Shown here piece by piece: positions 18,240-27,106 of a stretch of 64,000 nucleotides of DNA. The first letter of the stretch is position 1, and every line of letters begins with the position of its first letter. The DNA is from Hwanghaeella grinnelliae (GTDB lineage Bacteria > Pseudomonadota > Alphaproteobacteria > UBA8366 > Aestuariispiraceae): positions 1,178,001-1,242,000 of the forward strand of contig NZ_SADE01000001.1 in assembly GCF_004005845.1 (NCBI RefSeq), in the 5' to 3' direction. Below the pieces are notes generated by a model that was not told the DNA's origin, ran no database searches, and saw only the letters and a program-made list of their open reading frames with translations. The translations under genes and the position numbers were made by a program.

Positions 18240-19226
18240 ATGGGAACAATTTCAACAACCCGCAGGCTACCGGGGATGACCGCGCAAAAGGCTGGAAACG
18301 ACAAGTTCGCGCTGCCGAAGATCGGCGCCGGGGGCGATGTGCCGCAGGACGGGCCCATCGTCGTGCCCGACCCGGACGACCCGCGCCTGACCGAAGCGGT
18401 GACCGGCATCGATCATCAAGGACGTCAGGTCGAAACGCGCGTCGTCGTCGAACGGCCGTTGACGCTGTATCTCAATGGGCAGGAGATCGTCACCAATATG
18501 ACGATCGGCGACCATCCGGAATATCTGGCGGTCGGCTATCTGTTGAATCAGAACATGCTGCGGGCCGACGATAGAATTATCGCCGTCGACTATGACGACG
18601 ATATCGAGACGATCGTCGTGCGGACCGAACGCAGCACCAATTTCGAGGAAAAGCTGAAGAAGAAGGTGCGCACGTCGGGTTGTGCCCAGGGGACGGTCTT
18701 CGGCGATTTGATGGAAAAGTTCGAGGATGTGGCCCTGCCGAAAGCGGCGCGGATCCATACCTCATGGCTGCATCACCTGACCAAGGCGATCAATACCATG
18801 CCCAGCCTGTATCTGGCCGCAGGCGCGATCCATGGCTGCGTCTTGTGCCAGGGCGACAAGCCTTTGATCTATATGGAAGATGTGGGCCGCCACAATGCGG
18901 TCGACAAGATCGCGGGCTACATGCATCTGAACGGCATTTCGCCGGACGATAAGATCTTCTACACGACCGGCCGCCTGACATCGGAAATGGTCATCAAGAC
19001 GGTTCAGATGGGCATTCCCATCCTGGTGTCGCGCTCGGGCTTTACGGCTTGGGGGGTCGACTTGGCGCGGCAGGCCGGCTTGACCCTGATCGGCCGGGCC
19101 AAGGGGCGCCGCTTCATTGCCCTTGCCGGGGAAGAGCGCATTGTCTTCGACGCTGTCCCGGCGGAAGCCGATGACGAAGACGCGCGTCATAAGCGGAAAG
19201 CGAGCCTGCCCGATGACGCCGTCTGA
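18240..19226 (+). CDS. fdhD: formate dehydrogenase accessory sulfurtransferase FdhD
   Basis: FdhD transfers sulfur from IscS to the molybdenum cofactor of formate dehydrogenase. The active-site loop is visible as GCVLCQGD (CxxC), with ERPLTLYLNG, MEDVGRHNAVDKI and TTGRLTSEMV typical of the family. Start choice is uncertain: TTG 18159 overlaps the upstream stop, ATG 18240 and ATG 18276 are possible, and conserved homology begins only after about 18370. It overlaps the diguanylate cyclase gene by 14 bp. Formate dehydrogenase itself is not in this window. Confidence 0.93.
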   Translation: MGTISTTRRLPGMTAQKAGNDKFALPKIGAGGDVPQDGPIVVPDPDDPRLTEAVTGIDHQGRQVETRVVVERPLTLYLNGQEIVTNMTIGDHPEYLAVGYLLNQNMLRADDRIIAVDYDDDIETIVVRTERSTNFEEKLKKKVRTSGCAQGTVFGDLMEKFEDVALPKAARIHTSWLHHLTKAINTMPSLYLAAGAIHGCVLCQGDKPLIYMEDVGRHNAVDKIAGYMHLNGISPDDKIFYTTGRLTSEMVIKTVQMGIPILVSRSGFTAWGVDLARQAGLTLIGRAKGRRFIALAGEERIVFDAVPAEADDEDARHKRKASLPDDAV

Positions 19227-20226
19227 CGAAACGGGCAGGGGCGCTAAGAATCGCGCTGCGGCGAAGGGGTCGGAAACGGGCGCGGAACGGCGCGGTCCTG
19301 ATCGCCCGCCGGCCTGCAAGCCGCAGGACGTACTCGGCGCGCTCGACGAAGGCGTCGATGAACTGCGCCGTTTCATGCAGGCCTGGCACCGTTCCATCGT
19401 GTGCGGCAAGCCGCCGGATAGGCGGGTGATGGCGCTCGACTCCCATATGCAGACCCAGTTCGGAAAATGGATGTCGGAACGGTCCGGCGACGGTTTATTG
19501 CAGCAGCCCGCCTTTGAGGAACTGACCCGCTCCCACCGGCAGATCCATGAACAAGCGCGCCGTTTGGCCAATGTCGTGCTGGAGGGACAGCCGATCCGCA
19601 CGGCCGAATACGATGGGCTTATCAATCATGTAAGCCGGTTCTACGATCAATCCCGCCGGCTGCGGGACGCTTTCGCCAAGCTGGTATCGGAAATCGATCC
19701 GCTGACCGGTCTGCATAACCGCCAGATCATGGCGCATGACCTGGATGTGGAATTCGAACGCGGGCAGCGCACCGGCGGCCCGCTTTGCTTGGCGCTGACC
19801 GATATCGACCACTTCAAGCGGGTCAACGACACCTATGGCCATGCCGCCGGGGACGTGGTGCTGGCCAGTGTCGCCGGGCGCTTCCAATCGAATTTGCGGC
19901 CCTATGATTCCATCTACCGTTATGGCGGGGAGGAATTCCTGATCACCTTGCCGAACGCCAATACGGGGACCGCGATTTCGGTGTTGGAGCGTCTGCGCGG
20001 CGCGTTGGAAACCGCGCCGATCGCGCTTTCCGACGGCACCCGATTGCCGGTCACGGCCTCGTTCGGGATCGTGCGCGTGAAATACGATATTCCGCTGAAA
20101 CAGTCGATCGAGCGGGCCGATAAGGCGCTTTATGCGGCGAAACAGGGGGGGCGCAACCGCGTCGTCACCTGGAGCGAAGCGCTGGAGACAGAGACGCTTG
20201 AAGATCAGGCGGAGGAAGAAGAATGA
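19213..20226 (+). CDS. diguanylate cyclase with CZB-like N-terminal domain
   Basis: A 337-residue soluble GGDEF protein. The C-terminal GGDEF domain has an intact GGEEF at residues 238-242 and an inhibitory-site RPYD at 229-232, five residues before it, so product inhibition is expected. The N-terminal helical region (about 40-158) resembles the zinc-sensing CZB domain of DgcZ: His59, the QFGKW block at 82-86 and His108-x3-His112 are kept. The Cys expected just before FGKW appears to be Thr81. The ATG at 19213 overlaps the end of fdhD, and the gene ends in an ATGA overlap with mobA, so it is embedded in a molybdenum-cofactor operon. Confidence 0.9.
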   Translation: MTPSDETGRGAKNRAAAKGSETGAERRGPDRPPACKPQDVLGALDEGVDELRRFMQAWHRSIVCGKPPDRRVMALDSHMQTQFGKWMSERSGDGLLQQPAFEELTRSHRQIHEQARRLANVVLEGQPIRTAEYDGLINHVSRFYDQSRRLRDAFAKLVSEIDPLTGLHNRQIMAHDLDVEFERGQRTGGPLCLALTDIDHFKRVNDTYGHAAGDVVLASVAGRFQSNLRPYDSIYRYGGEEFLITLPNANTGTAISVLERLRGALETAPIALSDGTRLPVTASFGIVRVKYDIPLKQSIERADKALYAAKQGGRNRVVTWSEALETETLEDQAEEEE

Positions 20227-20897
20227 ACGGGGAGGGGATGCGTCTTTGCGGCATCCTGCTGGCCGGCGGACAATCCCGGCGTATGGGGGGCGGTGACAAA
20301 TGCCTTCGCGCCCTTGCCGGCAAGACCGTGCTGGCCCGGATCATCGGGCGGATTGGGCCACAGGTCGACACCCTTGTGCTGAACGCCAACGGCGATACGG
20401 CTAGGTTCGCTGAGTATGGGTTGCGTGTGATTCCGGATGCGATCGGCGATTTCGCCGGTCCCTTGGCGGGCGTGCTGACAGGGATGGAATGGGCGTCCCA
20501 ACACGGGCATCCCACAAACGGCCCCGATAAGGGCGGTGAGGTTACCGTCGACAGCGGCTACACGCATATTCTGACCGTGCCGACCGATGCGCCATTTCTG
20601 CCCACGGACCTTGTAGAGCGGCTTGCGGCCCCAATACAGGCTGGAGAAGCGGATATGACCTGTGCGATGTCGGATGGACGCACCCATCCGGTCGTGGGTA
20701 TCTGGCCAATATCACTTGCCGGTGACTTGCGCCGCGCGATGGTGGATGAGGATATCCGCAAGGTCGACCGTTGGACGGCCCGTCACCGGTTGGCGGAGGT
20801 TCCCTTCGGGACAGAGCCTTTCGATCCGTTCTTCAATATGAATCGTCCGGAAGATGCGCAACAGGCGGCGGAATATGCCGCGCTTGTCGACAGATAG
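20223..20897 (+). CDS. mobA: molybdenum cofactor guanylyltransferase
   Basis: A 224-residue MobA-type nucleotidyltransferase that attaches GMP to molybdopterin. The N-terminal LLAGGQSRRMGGGDK loop binds GTP, and VPTDAPFLP carries the metal-binding Asp. It begins with an ATGA overlap with the diguanylate cyclase gene. Together with fdhD two genes upstream it supports assembly of bis-MGD enzymes such as formate dehydrogenase. Confidence 0.93.
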   Translation: MNGEGMRLCGILLAGGQSRRMGGGDKCLRALAGKTVLARIIGRIGPQVDTLVLNANGDTARFAEYGLRVIPDAIGDFAGPLAGVLTGMEWASQHGHPTNGPDKGGEVTVDSGYTHILTVPTDAPFLPTDLVERLAAPIQAGEADMTCAMSDGRTHPVVGIWPISLAGDLRRAMVDEDIRKVDRWTARHRLAEVPFGTEPFDPFFNMNRPEDAQQAAEYAALVDR

Positions 20898-20992
20898 GCC
20901 CGACAGGCCGGATCACCCTTTCAGTTGAAGTGAGCGTGCCGCGCCATTCCACCGCGACATCCCCCAATATCTTTTTGCGCGGGCAAAAAAAA

Positions 20993-21021
20993 TGGCCCCA
21001 CGGCGAAATGCCGAGGGGCCA
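20993..21021 (-). terminator. strong rho-independent terminator on the minus strand
   Basis: TGGCCCC pairs with GGGGCCA, and after an A/A mismatch CGGC pairs with GCCG around a GAAAT loop. On the minus strand the hairpin is followed at once by eight T residues. It would end a transcript from the small gene at 21233-21409, leaving a 3' untranslated stretch of about 210 bases (21022-21232) in which I see no gene. Confidence 0.85.
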
Positions 21022-21232
21022 GTATTGGGAGGAAACGTAAACTCTACAAAGGGTACTCGTACTAACCGTCCGAAAAATGGACCTAAGCTGTTCGGGGCGG
21101 AGTATGCCCCGTTTCCGGGCCTTTGCCCCGGCCGTCCCTGGGAGGAAGCGAACGGGCCGAAGCAGAAGGGTCCCGAAAGACTAGGGAAATTGCCCGGTGC
21201 CGGAATATGCGGCAGCCGTTACGGCAAGATCC

Positions 21233-21409
21233 TTAGGACGTAACCGGGCGCCCGGTGGCAACGGTCTGACCGAACAAGCCGGTGAAGCTGCGGCCGATGC
21301 CCTTGAAGATTTCATGGAAAGTCTCGCTACGGGCCACTCGGGCGCGAGAAATCGCGGCGTCGATCTGTTCCGGGCTGTAGTCCATGCTGGGTTTCGTGAT
21401 CGTGGTCAT
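21233..21409 (-). CDS. small DUF1127-like protein
   Basis: A 58-residue protein starting MTTITKPSMDYSPEQID. The central IDAAISRARVARSETFHEI segment and following basic helix resemble the short Arg-rich YjiS/DUF1127-type proteins of alphaproteobacteria, which are linked to RNA or small-molecule metabolism. The frame is open to 21481, but this ATG gives a compact protein starting at the likely conserved region. A strong terminator lies 210 bp downstream. The family call is by eye and tentative. Confidence 0.6.
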   Translation of the reverse strand: MTTITKPSMDYSPEQIDAAISRARVARSETFHEIFKGIGRSFTGLFGQTVATGRPVTS

Positions 21410-21941
21410 AACATCAATCCTTCCATATGCGGCGGGACAGTATATTTCGGCCTTGTCTCCGCCAGGTGAATTTTGCTGCAACTGCGTAAGAAAACCTGGG
21501 TTCCGCTCTTCGCCGTTTGCATGATTGAAAGATACTCACGGGCACAGAAAATGTAATGGGTCAAAAATGTAAATGACCTTTGAATACTAGGAACAGATAA
21601 GCGGTGACATAATGGTGCGATGCAACAATATTTAATAATGAAATGGCGGTTTTCTGCGGGTTTTGGGATCAAGCCGGATTTCATGAAGTTTTAACGACAT
21701 CGGCCATTTATCCCCATGCCCTAGCCGTGTTCGATCCATTGTTGCCGAATTTCCGATGCGGGCGGACCGCGGATTGATGAAGTTTTACCCGGTCGGTGCC
21801 TGTCTATTAGTTCTTTTTACCTCGTCTCACAGGCATAAAATGTTGGTTGGCCGGCTCGTCTATGCTAATTGTTCATCAAAGCTATGGGTCGTTGTGCCCA
21901 AGCGGAAAAAATAATTCGTCGATGGGTGGGATTTCCGGGTC
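21410..21941. promoter_or_regulatory. AT-rich intergenic region between the small gene and LysR gene
   Basis: About 530 bp with no convincing ORF, markedly AT-richer than its surroundings around 21500-21660. It must contain the divergent promoters for the DUF1127-like gene and for the LysR gene. No clear LysR-type T-N11-A palindrome could be singled out. Confidence 0.3.
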
Positions 21942-22850
21942 ATGGATAACATCAATGAAATGCAGGTCTTCGCGCGCGTCGTGGATACCGGCGGGTTTTC
22001 GGCCGCTGCGCGCAGTTTGAGTTTGAGCCCTTCTGCGGTCAGCAAGCAGATTACGCGGCTGGAAGACCGTTTGGGTGTGCGGCTTTTGACGCGCACGACG
22101 CGGCGTTTGAACCTGACGGAAGAGGGCGATGCCTTTTATCACCGCGTTAAGCGCATTCTGTCGGATATCGATGAGGCGGAGCAGGCTGTTTCCCTTTCCA
22201 AGACCGCGCCGCGTGGTCACCTTAGAGTGACTTGTTCGGTCGCCTTTGGTGAGCATCAGGTCGCGCCGATCATTTCCGAATTCCTGGACCGTTACCCGGA
22301 AGTGACGCTGGAATTGATGCTGTCCGACGGCATTGTCGATCTGGTCGAGGAAGGCGTCGATGTCGCGGTGCGCATGGGCAAGCTCAGCAATTCGGCCATG
22401 GTTGCGCGCAAGCTGGGTGACAACAAACGTCGCATCTGCGCCGCGCCCGCGTATATAGAGAAGTATGGCATTCCCGAAACGCCGGATGATTTGAACCATC
22501 ATAACTGTCTGGGTTTCGCCGGGCATCAGTTCCTGAACGAATGGCCCTTCCGCTATCCCGACGGGCGCCGGCAAGCGATCCGGGCGTCCGGCAATTTCGT
22601 CGCCAATAACGGCGAGTCGATCTACGACCTGCTGATTGCCGGATTGGGTATCGCGCGCTGCGCGGAGTTCCTGTGCCGGAAGGATATTCGGGAAGGACGT
22701 TTGGTCGAAGTGCTGGGCGACTTCCTGGAAGACGAACCCTCGCCGATCCACGCGGTCTATCCCGACCCGCGTCATCTGTCGCCAAAGACTCGCGCCTTCA
22801 TCGACTATCTGGTCGAAAAGTTCACGCCGGTCCCGCCCTGGGAAAAGTAG
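21942..22850 (+). CDS. LysR family transcriptional regulator
   Basis: A 302-residue LysR regulator. The N-terminal winged helix-turn-helix shows VVDTGGFSAAARSLSLSPSAVSKQITRLEDRLG at about residues 11-43 (given here as family pattern), followed by LLTRTTRRLNLTEEG. The C-terminal two-lobed effector domain includes LRVTCSVAFGEHQVAP. It belongs to the large group of alphaproteobacterial LysR proteins (AaeR/DmlR-like) whose inducers cannot be guessed. Neighbours do not suggest a target. Confidence 0.93.
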   Translation: MDNINEMQVFARVVDTGGFSAAARSLSLSPSAVSKQITRLEDRLGVRLLTRTTRRLNLTEEGDAFYHRVKRILSDIDEAEQAVSLSKTAPRGHLRVTCSVAFGEHQVAPIISEFLDRYPEVTLELMLSDGIVDLVEEGVDVAVRMGKLSNSAMVARKLGDNKRRICAAPAYIEKYGIPETPDDLNHHNCLGFAGHQFLNEWPFRYPDGRRQAIRASGNFVANNGESIYDLLIAGLGIARCAEFLCRKDIREGRLVEVLGDFLEDEPSPIHAVYPDPRHLSPKTRAFIDYLVEKFTPVPPWEK

Positions 22851-22891
22851 GCGGTATACCTGTCAGCGCGGAAAACCATTCTAACAATAGT

Positions 22892-22930
22892 AAATAGCCT
22901 CTCCGGCTGCGAAAGACGGAGAGGCTATTT
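22892..22930. terminator. long hairpin, bidirectional terminator
   Basis: A perfect 14-bp inverted repeat (AAATAGCCTCTCCG and its complement at 22917-22930) with an 11-base loop sits between the convergent LysR and VPLPA-type genes. The AT-rich ends of the stem supply short U tracts in both directions. Confidence 0.75.
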
Positions 22931-22979
22931 CGTTACGTGAAAACGGTTTTGGCCTACGCGACCCAGGTTACGGTCCAGG

Positions 22980-23687
22980 TTACGCTATTGCGCGCCGCCG
23001 CTTGAGGCGGGGTACGCCGAATAGGGCGATCAAGCCCGCGGACAACAGCAGGAACGGCGCCGGCAGGGGAACGGTCGAAATTGCGGTCACGCTGTTTATG
23101 TCAAAGCGCATTCGTGCGACCGAGCCGTTGATACCATCCGGGTGATCGATGTCGCGGAATTCTAAGGCGCCCTTGAATCCACCCTTCGAGGTTTGGGCGC
23201 TCGCCATCGCGATAAGGTCGGCGAGGCTCGGCAAGGCCGGCGGAGTGAGGATCGGATCCGCGCCGGAGTTTTGAACCGGGTCGAGGAATTCGCCATACGT
23301 CAGCAGAAGGGTCGTGAAAGTGTGCCCGTTGATGGTAGGGCCCGTCGGCGGCGGATTGACGAAAGAGTAGGATGCACTGAAATCGTTGGAATCCAAGGAT
23401 GGCGCTAACGGGATTGAGAAGAACGTTGTTTCTGCGAATCTTCCGCCATCGACATAGGCCCAGGTTCTCGTGCCGTCCGAGAAACTCAACAGCGACATGG
23501 CGCCGGTGGTATCGTCGAATATGAGCTGTCCCGATATCTCCTGATCGACGGCGAACTCCCCGTCGAGGACGGTCGGTCCGTCCAGTTCGATCGATGTGAT
23601 CGTGCCGCCGTAGTTTATCCCGACCGCGTAAGCGGATGCCGGGACAAACAGCAACGCCGCAAAGAATGCTGCTAAGATTTTCCTCAT
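22980..23687 (-). CDS. exported protein with VPLPA-CTERM-like sorting signal
   Basis: A 235-residue exported protein. It has an N-terminal signal peptide (about 1-22). The C-terminus is a sorting signal: VPLPAPFLLL, a short hydrophobic helix, then LKRRRAIA, as in VPLPA/PEP-CTERM proteins processed by an exosortase-type enzyme. The middle is Thr/Ser/Pro-rich with beta-like segments. It is probably a surface or matrix protein. No exosortase gene lies in the window. Confidence 0.78.
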   Translation of the reverse strand: MRKILAAFFAALLFVPASAYAVGINYGGTITSIELDGPTVLDGEFAVDQEISGQLIFDDTTGAMSLLSFSDGTRTWAYVDGGRFAETTFFSIPLAPSLDSNDFSASYSFVNPPPTGPTINGHTFTTLLLTYGEFLDPVQNSGADPILTPPALPSLADLIAMASAQTSKGGFKGALEFRDIDHPDGINGSVARMRFDINSVTAISTVPLPAPFLLLSAGLIALFGVPRLKRRRAIA

Positions 23688-23892
23688 CTGACCTCTTCCC
23701 CATTAATCTGATACCGTGAGGCTAGGTCAGTTTAGTAACAAGGCAAGCACTAATGTTGATTTATGAACGACGGTTGACGGCATGCGGCCGGTTAAACCAT
23801 GACGGTTAATGTTTCGCCGATTTTGTCATGGTTTCAGGCGGGAAAATACAGGCCGCCGACCCGCGTGCGGTCCGGTCGCGGTGCCGGCGACG

Positions 23893-24441
23893 CTACATCG
23901 GTTCGGTCACCTTGCGCCCCATTTCCATCACCGCCTCGCGGATCGACAGATCCGGATTGCGGATCATCAGGAATAAGGCGTCGCCCAGGATCGGATCGCT
24001 GGTGATGCCGATCTTCTGCAGCAGCGTTTCCATCCGCAGTTCCGTCGTCCGGTCGCACCAGGGCGCGGTGCGGAAATCCCAATACCGGTTTTCCCGTTCC
24101 CGCCCGACCGGCCGCCAAGGCATGTCCGGTGCGATCGCCTCGCCGGGACCGATCCGCCAAAGCGGGCAGAAGTCGCGGGAAAACAGAACGCGCGATCCGT
24201 CTTCCTCCTCCCAATCCCCGAAGGGAAGCCTTAGCCGCATCGGCAGACAGTCGGCGGCGGGTTTGGCGGGAATGGAAAAGTCCTGGCGTTTGACCGTGGC
24301 CTTGCCGGCATCGGTGAACAGCGTGGCGCTTTCCCCGTCGCACCGCAGGATCACCGCGGTGGAGCCGAACCGCGCCTTCAGGCGCGGTGTTCGCAAATGA
24401 ACCAATCGGCCCGATTGAAGCCCAGAATGCAGGTTGGACAT
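23893..24441 (-). CDS. conserved hypothetical protein
   Basis: A 182-residue soluble protein, starting MSNLHSGLQSGRL. It contains a small beta-rich N-terminal part (GSTAVILRCDGESATLF), Trp-rich segments (FGDWEEEDG, CPLWRIGPGE, YWDFRTAPWCDR) and a helical C-terminus. A longer frame up to 24628 has different codon phase and is not preferred. I recognise no family. It is divergent from the cyclase-like gene. Confidence 0.6.
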   Translation of the reverse strand: MSNLHSGLQSGRLVHLRTPRLKARFGSTAVILRCDGESATLFTDAGKATVKRQDFSIPAKPAADCLPMRLRLPFGDWEEEDGSRVLFSRDFCPLWRIGPGEAIAPDMPWRPVGRERENRYWDFRTAPWCDRTTELRMETLLQKIGITSDPILGDALFLMIRNPDLSIREAVMEMGRKVTEPM

Positions 24442-24702
24442 GAAATCCTCCTATCCGCGATACCGGTTCGATTTGAAGCGTGAAACGATTCGACGGGATG
24501 CGATAGCGGCATGCATCTGCATTGAAAAAAAGTTTGCGAGGGGGGTGTTCCGATACCAGCATGATGGACGAATACACGGTGTAGTGTTCAATTTGACTGA
24601 ATCCCGCTAGCCTAGTGACCGGCAGCATTGGGGTGCTGGCCTGGGGAACTCGCCGTCACAGTAGAACACGATCGGCGAGCAAAGTAATTTGGGGGGGGAG
24701 CC

Positions 24703-25926
24703 ATGCACGCGAAAGACGATCAGTCGCGGCAATCTTGGATCGATGCGTTTCTCGACATGTCCCGGCATAAGCCGGAAGGGGCGTCGATGTCGGAGGTTCG
24801 GTCCTGCATCATCAAGCTGGACGATATCCTGCATCGGAACTGGAAGCTGGGAAAGAACATCATCCTGGCCTGGACGCCATCCCATGAAGGGCTGGATATT
24901 CTGATCGTCCCGCATCATTCGATCATCGACTACATCACAAGTCCAAACCGGATCGAGGAAGTCAGCTTCATCTTTCAAATCATATCCGGCCGCAAACAGG
25001 TGACGCCGCGCTGGCTGAAACGTATCGCCGCAGCGCTGGGGACCGAGATCGTGAGCGTCGATCTGGGTTTCGCGACCGGGCGCTGGCTGGACGATGAGAC
25101 GGTGGAAGCCTTGATCCGCCGCTATTCCCTGTCGCACGGGACGGACCGGGCGGTCGCGCTATTCGACGCGGTCGGCTTTTCGCTGCTCAGCCCGTTGGAA
25201 CAGGTGACACAGCTGAACAGTCTCGCCTATTCGGTGAACTCCGCGCATGCCAAGCTGCGGGACAAGTCGATCACCATTAAATTCGCCAGATCCACGACGG
25301 GGGACGGGTTTTATATCTGGAACCGAACATCCAGCCTGCAGGCGAACCGGGATCTGTATCACTTCATGCATCTGATCCTGGCCGACAACGCGATTGCCCA
25401 GCGCAAGGCGACCAGTAATTCAGTGCCGAAATTGCGGGCCGCCTTTCATATCGGCGATCATTATGAATTCTATCAATCGGAAGGGTTGAGCCCGACCACC
25501 TTCAGCTACATCGTCGGCGACGTGACCATCGAACTGGCGCGGATGATCGAACGGGCTATTCCGGGCCAGATCATCATGGGCGATTTCGACATCACCACCC
25601 CGCATCCGCTTACGGGGGAAGATTGGCATCTGGGCACGCGGGAATTTATCGAAACGGCGCAATTGAATCTGGCTGACTTGAACGGCCTGGTCCTCAGCGA
25701 TGATGAGATTTCCGACATCAAGGTCTATCTGACGGGGCCGCCGGTGAAGGAAGGCGGCTTCGGTATCAACCGCTACCGGATCCAGGACAAGCACGGCAGG
25801 TCGCGGTCGGTCTTCAACGCCAAGGTGAACATTTACCGTCAGGCGAAGGACCCGATTTTCCTGGGCATCCAGGACAATCAGCTTGGGCCTTTCCAAACCA
25901 TCGGGATCGAGACCCTGGCCGGATGA
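24703..25926 (+). CDS. divergent class III nucleotide-cyclase-like protein
   Basis: A 407-residue protein preceded by a very G-rich SD (GGGGGGGGAG). Residues 145-300 follow the class III cyclase order: FDAVGFS with Asp155 as first metal ligand, TTGDGFYIWN with Asp201 as second, a LRAAFHIG strand, and YIVGDVTIELARM with the catalytic Arg (Arg280) but Ile276 where Asn is expected. The N-terminal 140 residues and C-terminal about 100 residues match nothing I know. A short inverted repeat (CTCGCCG/CGGCGAG, 24649-24679) precedes the gene. It may be a cyclase with altered chemistry or a catalytically dead sensor. Confidence 0.7.
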   Translation: MHAKDDQSRQSWIDAFLDMSRHKPEGASMSEVRSCIIKLDDILHRNWKLGKNIILAWTPSHEGLDILIVPHHSIIDYITSPNRIEEVSFIFQIISGRKQVTPRWLKRIAAALGTEIVSVDLGFATGRWLDDETVEALIRRYSLSHGTDRAVALFDAVGFSLLSPLEQVTQLNSLAYSVNSAHAKLRDKSITIKFARSTTGDGFYIWNRTSSLQANRDLYHFMHLILADNAIAQRKATSNSVPKLRAAFHIGDHYEFYQSEGLSPTTFSYIVGDVTIELARMIERAIPGQIIMGDFDITTPHPLTGEDWHLGTREFIETAQLNLADLNGLVLSDDEISDIKVYLTGPPVKEGGFGINRYRIQDKHGRSRSVFNAKVNIYRQAKDPIFLGIQDNQLGPFQTIGIETLAG

Positions 25927-26030
25927 ACCTATCCGGCCGGTTTGCCCGGACCGGGTTTGATCCATCTCATTTCCTGCCGCAAAAGCTTCGCTATGCTGCG
26001 GATCGCTAAAGGCAGCGGTGGAGCTTGAAC

Positions 26031-27053
26031 ATGGCTGAATTGATGAGGGCAATGGTTCTGCGCGACGGCGGAGGCGGGGTTGAGCTGCGGGATGTTACCA
26101 TCCCCGAACCGGGCCCGGGTCAAGTTCGTATCAAGGTAAATGCCTGCGGGGTATGTCGCACGGATCTGCATGTGGTCGATGGCGATCTTTCCAAACCGCT
26201 GTCCAATGTCATTCCGGGTCACGAAGTGGTCGGCACGGTCGAGGCGATCGGGCCTGAGGAGTCGGATGGAACGGCCGGGTCGAAAGGTCACGCCTTGGCA
26301 ATCGGTGACCGCGTCGGCGTGCCCTGGTTGGGGCATACCTGCGGGCATTGTGACTATTGTCGCGGCCATCAGGAAAACCTTTGCGATACGCCCGGTTTTA
26401 CCGGCTATACGCTGAATGGCGGCTACGCGGAATTTTGCGTTGCCGATGCCCAGTACGTCTTCCCCTTGCCGGACGAATATGACGATCCGCACGCCGCGCC
26501 GCTGCTCTGCGCCGGGCTGATCGGTTATCGGTCTTGGGCCATGGTCCGGGACGCGAAGGTGCTCGGTCTGTATGGGTTCGGGGCGGCTGCCCATATCATT
26601 GCCCAGGTCGCCATGGCAAAGGGTGTCGAGATACATGCCTTCACCTCGCCGGGCGACATTCAGGCGCAGGACTTCGCGCGTGGGCTGGGCGCCGTCTGGG
26701 CCGGTGGGTCAGACGAGGCGCCTGTGAAGCCGTTGGATGCGGCCATCATCTTCGCGCCGGTCGGCGGGTTGGTCCCCGCCGCCCTGCAAGCCGTGCGAAA
26801 AGGCGGCACGGTCGTCTGCGCCGGCATTCATATGAGTGACATTCCCAGCTTTCCCTACAGCATCCTTTGGGAGGAACGCGTGGTCCGGTCGGTCGCCAAT
26901 CTGACACGCGCGGACGGGGATGAATTCATGGCGCTTGCCGCCGAGGTGCCGATCGAAACGCATGTCCGCCCTTATCCCCTGGCCGAAGCTCAACAAGCCT
27001 TGGATGATCTGCGTGCAGGCCGCCTGTCAGGCGCGGCGGTATTGATCCCCTGA
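26031..27053 (+). CDS. zinc-dependent alcohol dehydrogenase family protein
   Basis: A 340-residue medium-chain dehydrogenase. Catalytic zinc ligands are in CGVCRTDLH and the GHEVVG block, and structural zinc Cys residues are in CGHCDYCRGHQENLC. The Rossmann region shows YGFGAAAH. It resembles AdhA-type zinc-binding alcohol dehydrogenases, with LIGYRSW typical of that subgroup. The ATG at 26031 has GGTGGAG upstream; a TTG two codons earlier is less likely. It is convergent with phnE. Confidence 0.9.
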   Translation: MAELMRAMVLRDGGGGVELRDVTIPEPGPGQVRIKVNACGVCRTDLHVVDGDLSKPLSNVIPGHEVVGTVEAIGPEESDGTAGSKGHALAIGDRVGVPWLGHTCGHCDYCRGHQENLCDTPGFTGYTLNGGYAEFCVADAQYVFPLPDEYDDPHAAPLLCAGLIGYRSWAMVRDAKVLGLYGFGAAAHIIAQVAMAKGVEIHAFTSPGDIQAQDFARGLGAVWAGGSDEAPVKPLDAAIIFAPVGGLVPAALQAVRKGGTVVCAGIHMSDIPSFPYSILWEERVVRSVANLTRADGDEFMALAAEVPIETHVRPYPLAEAQQALDDLRAGRLSGAAVLIP

Positions 27054-27106
27054 CCGCGCCGGCCGACGACCCGCATTCGGCGCCGTACATTATTTTATAG
27101 GCCATA

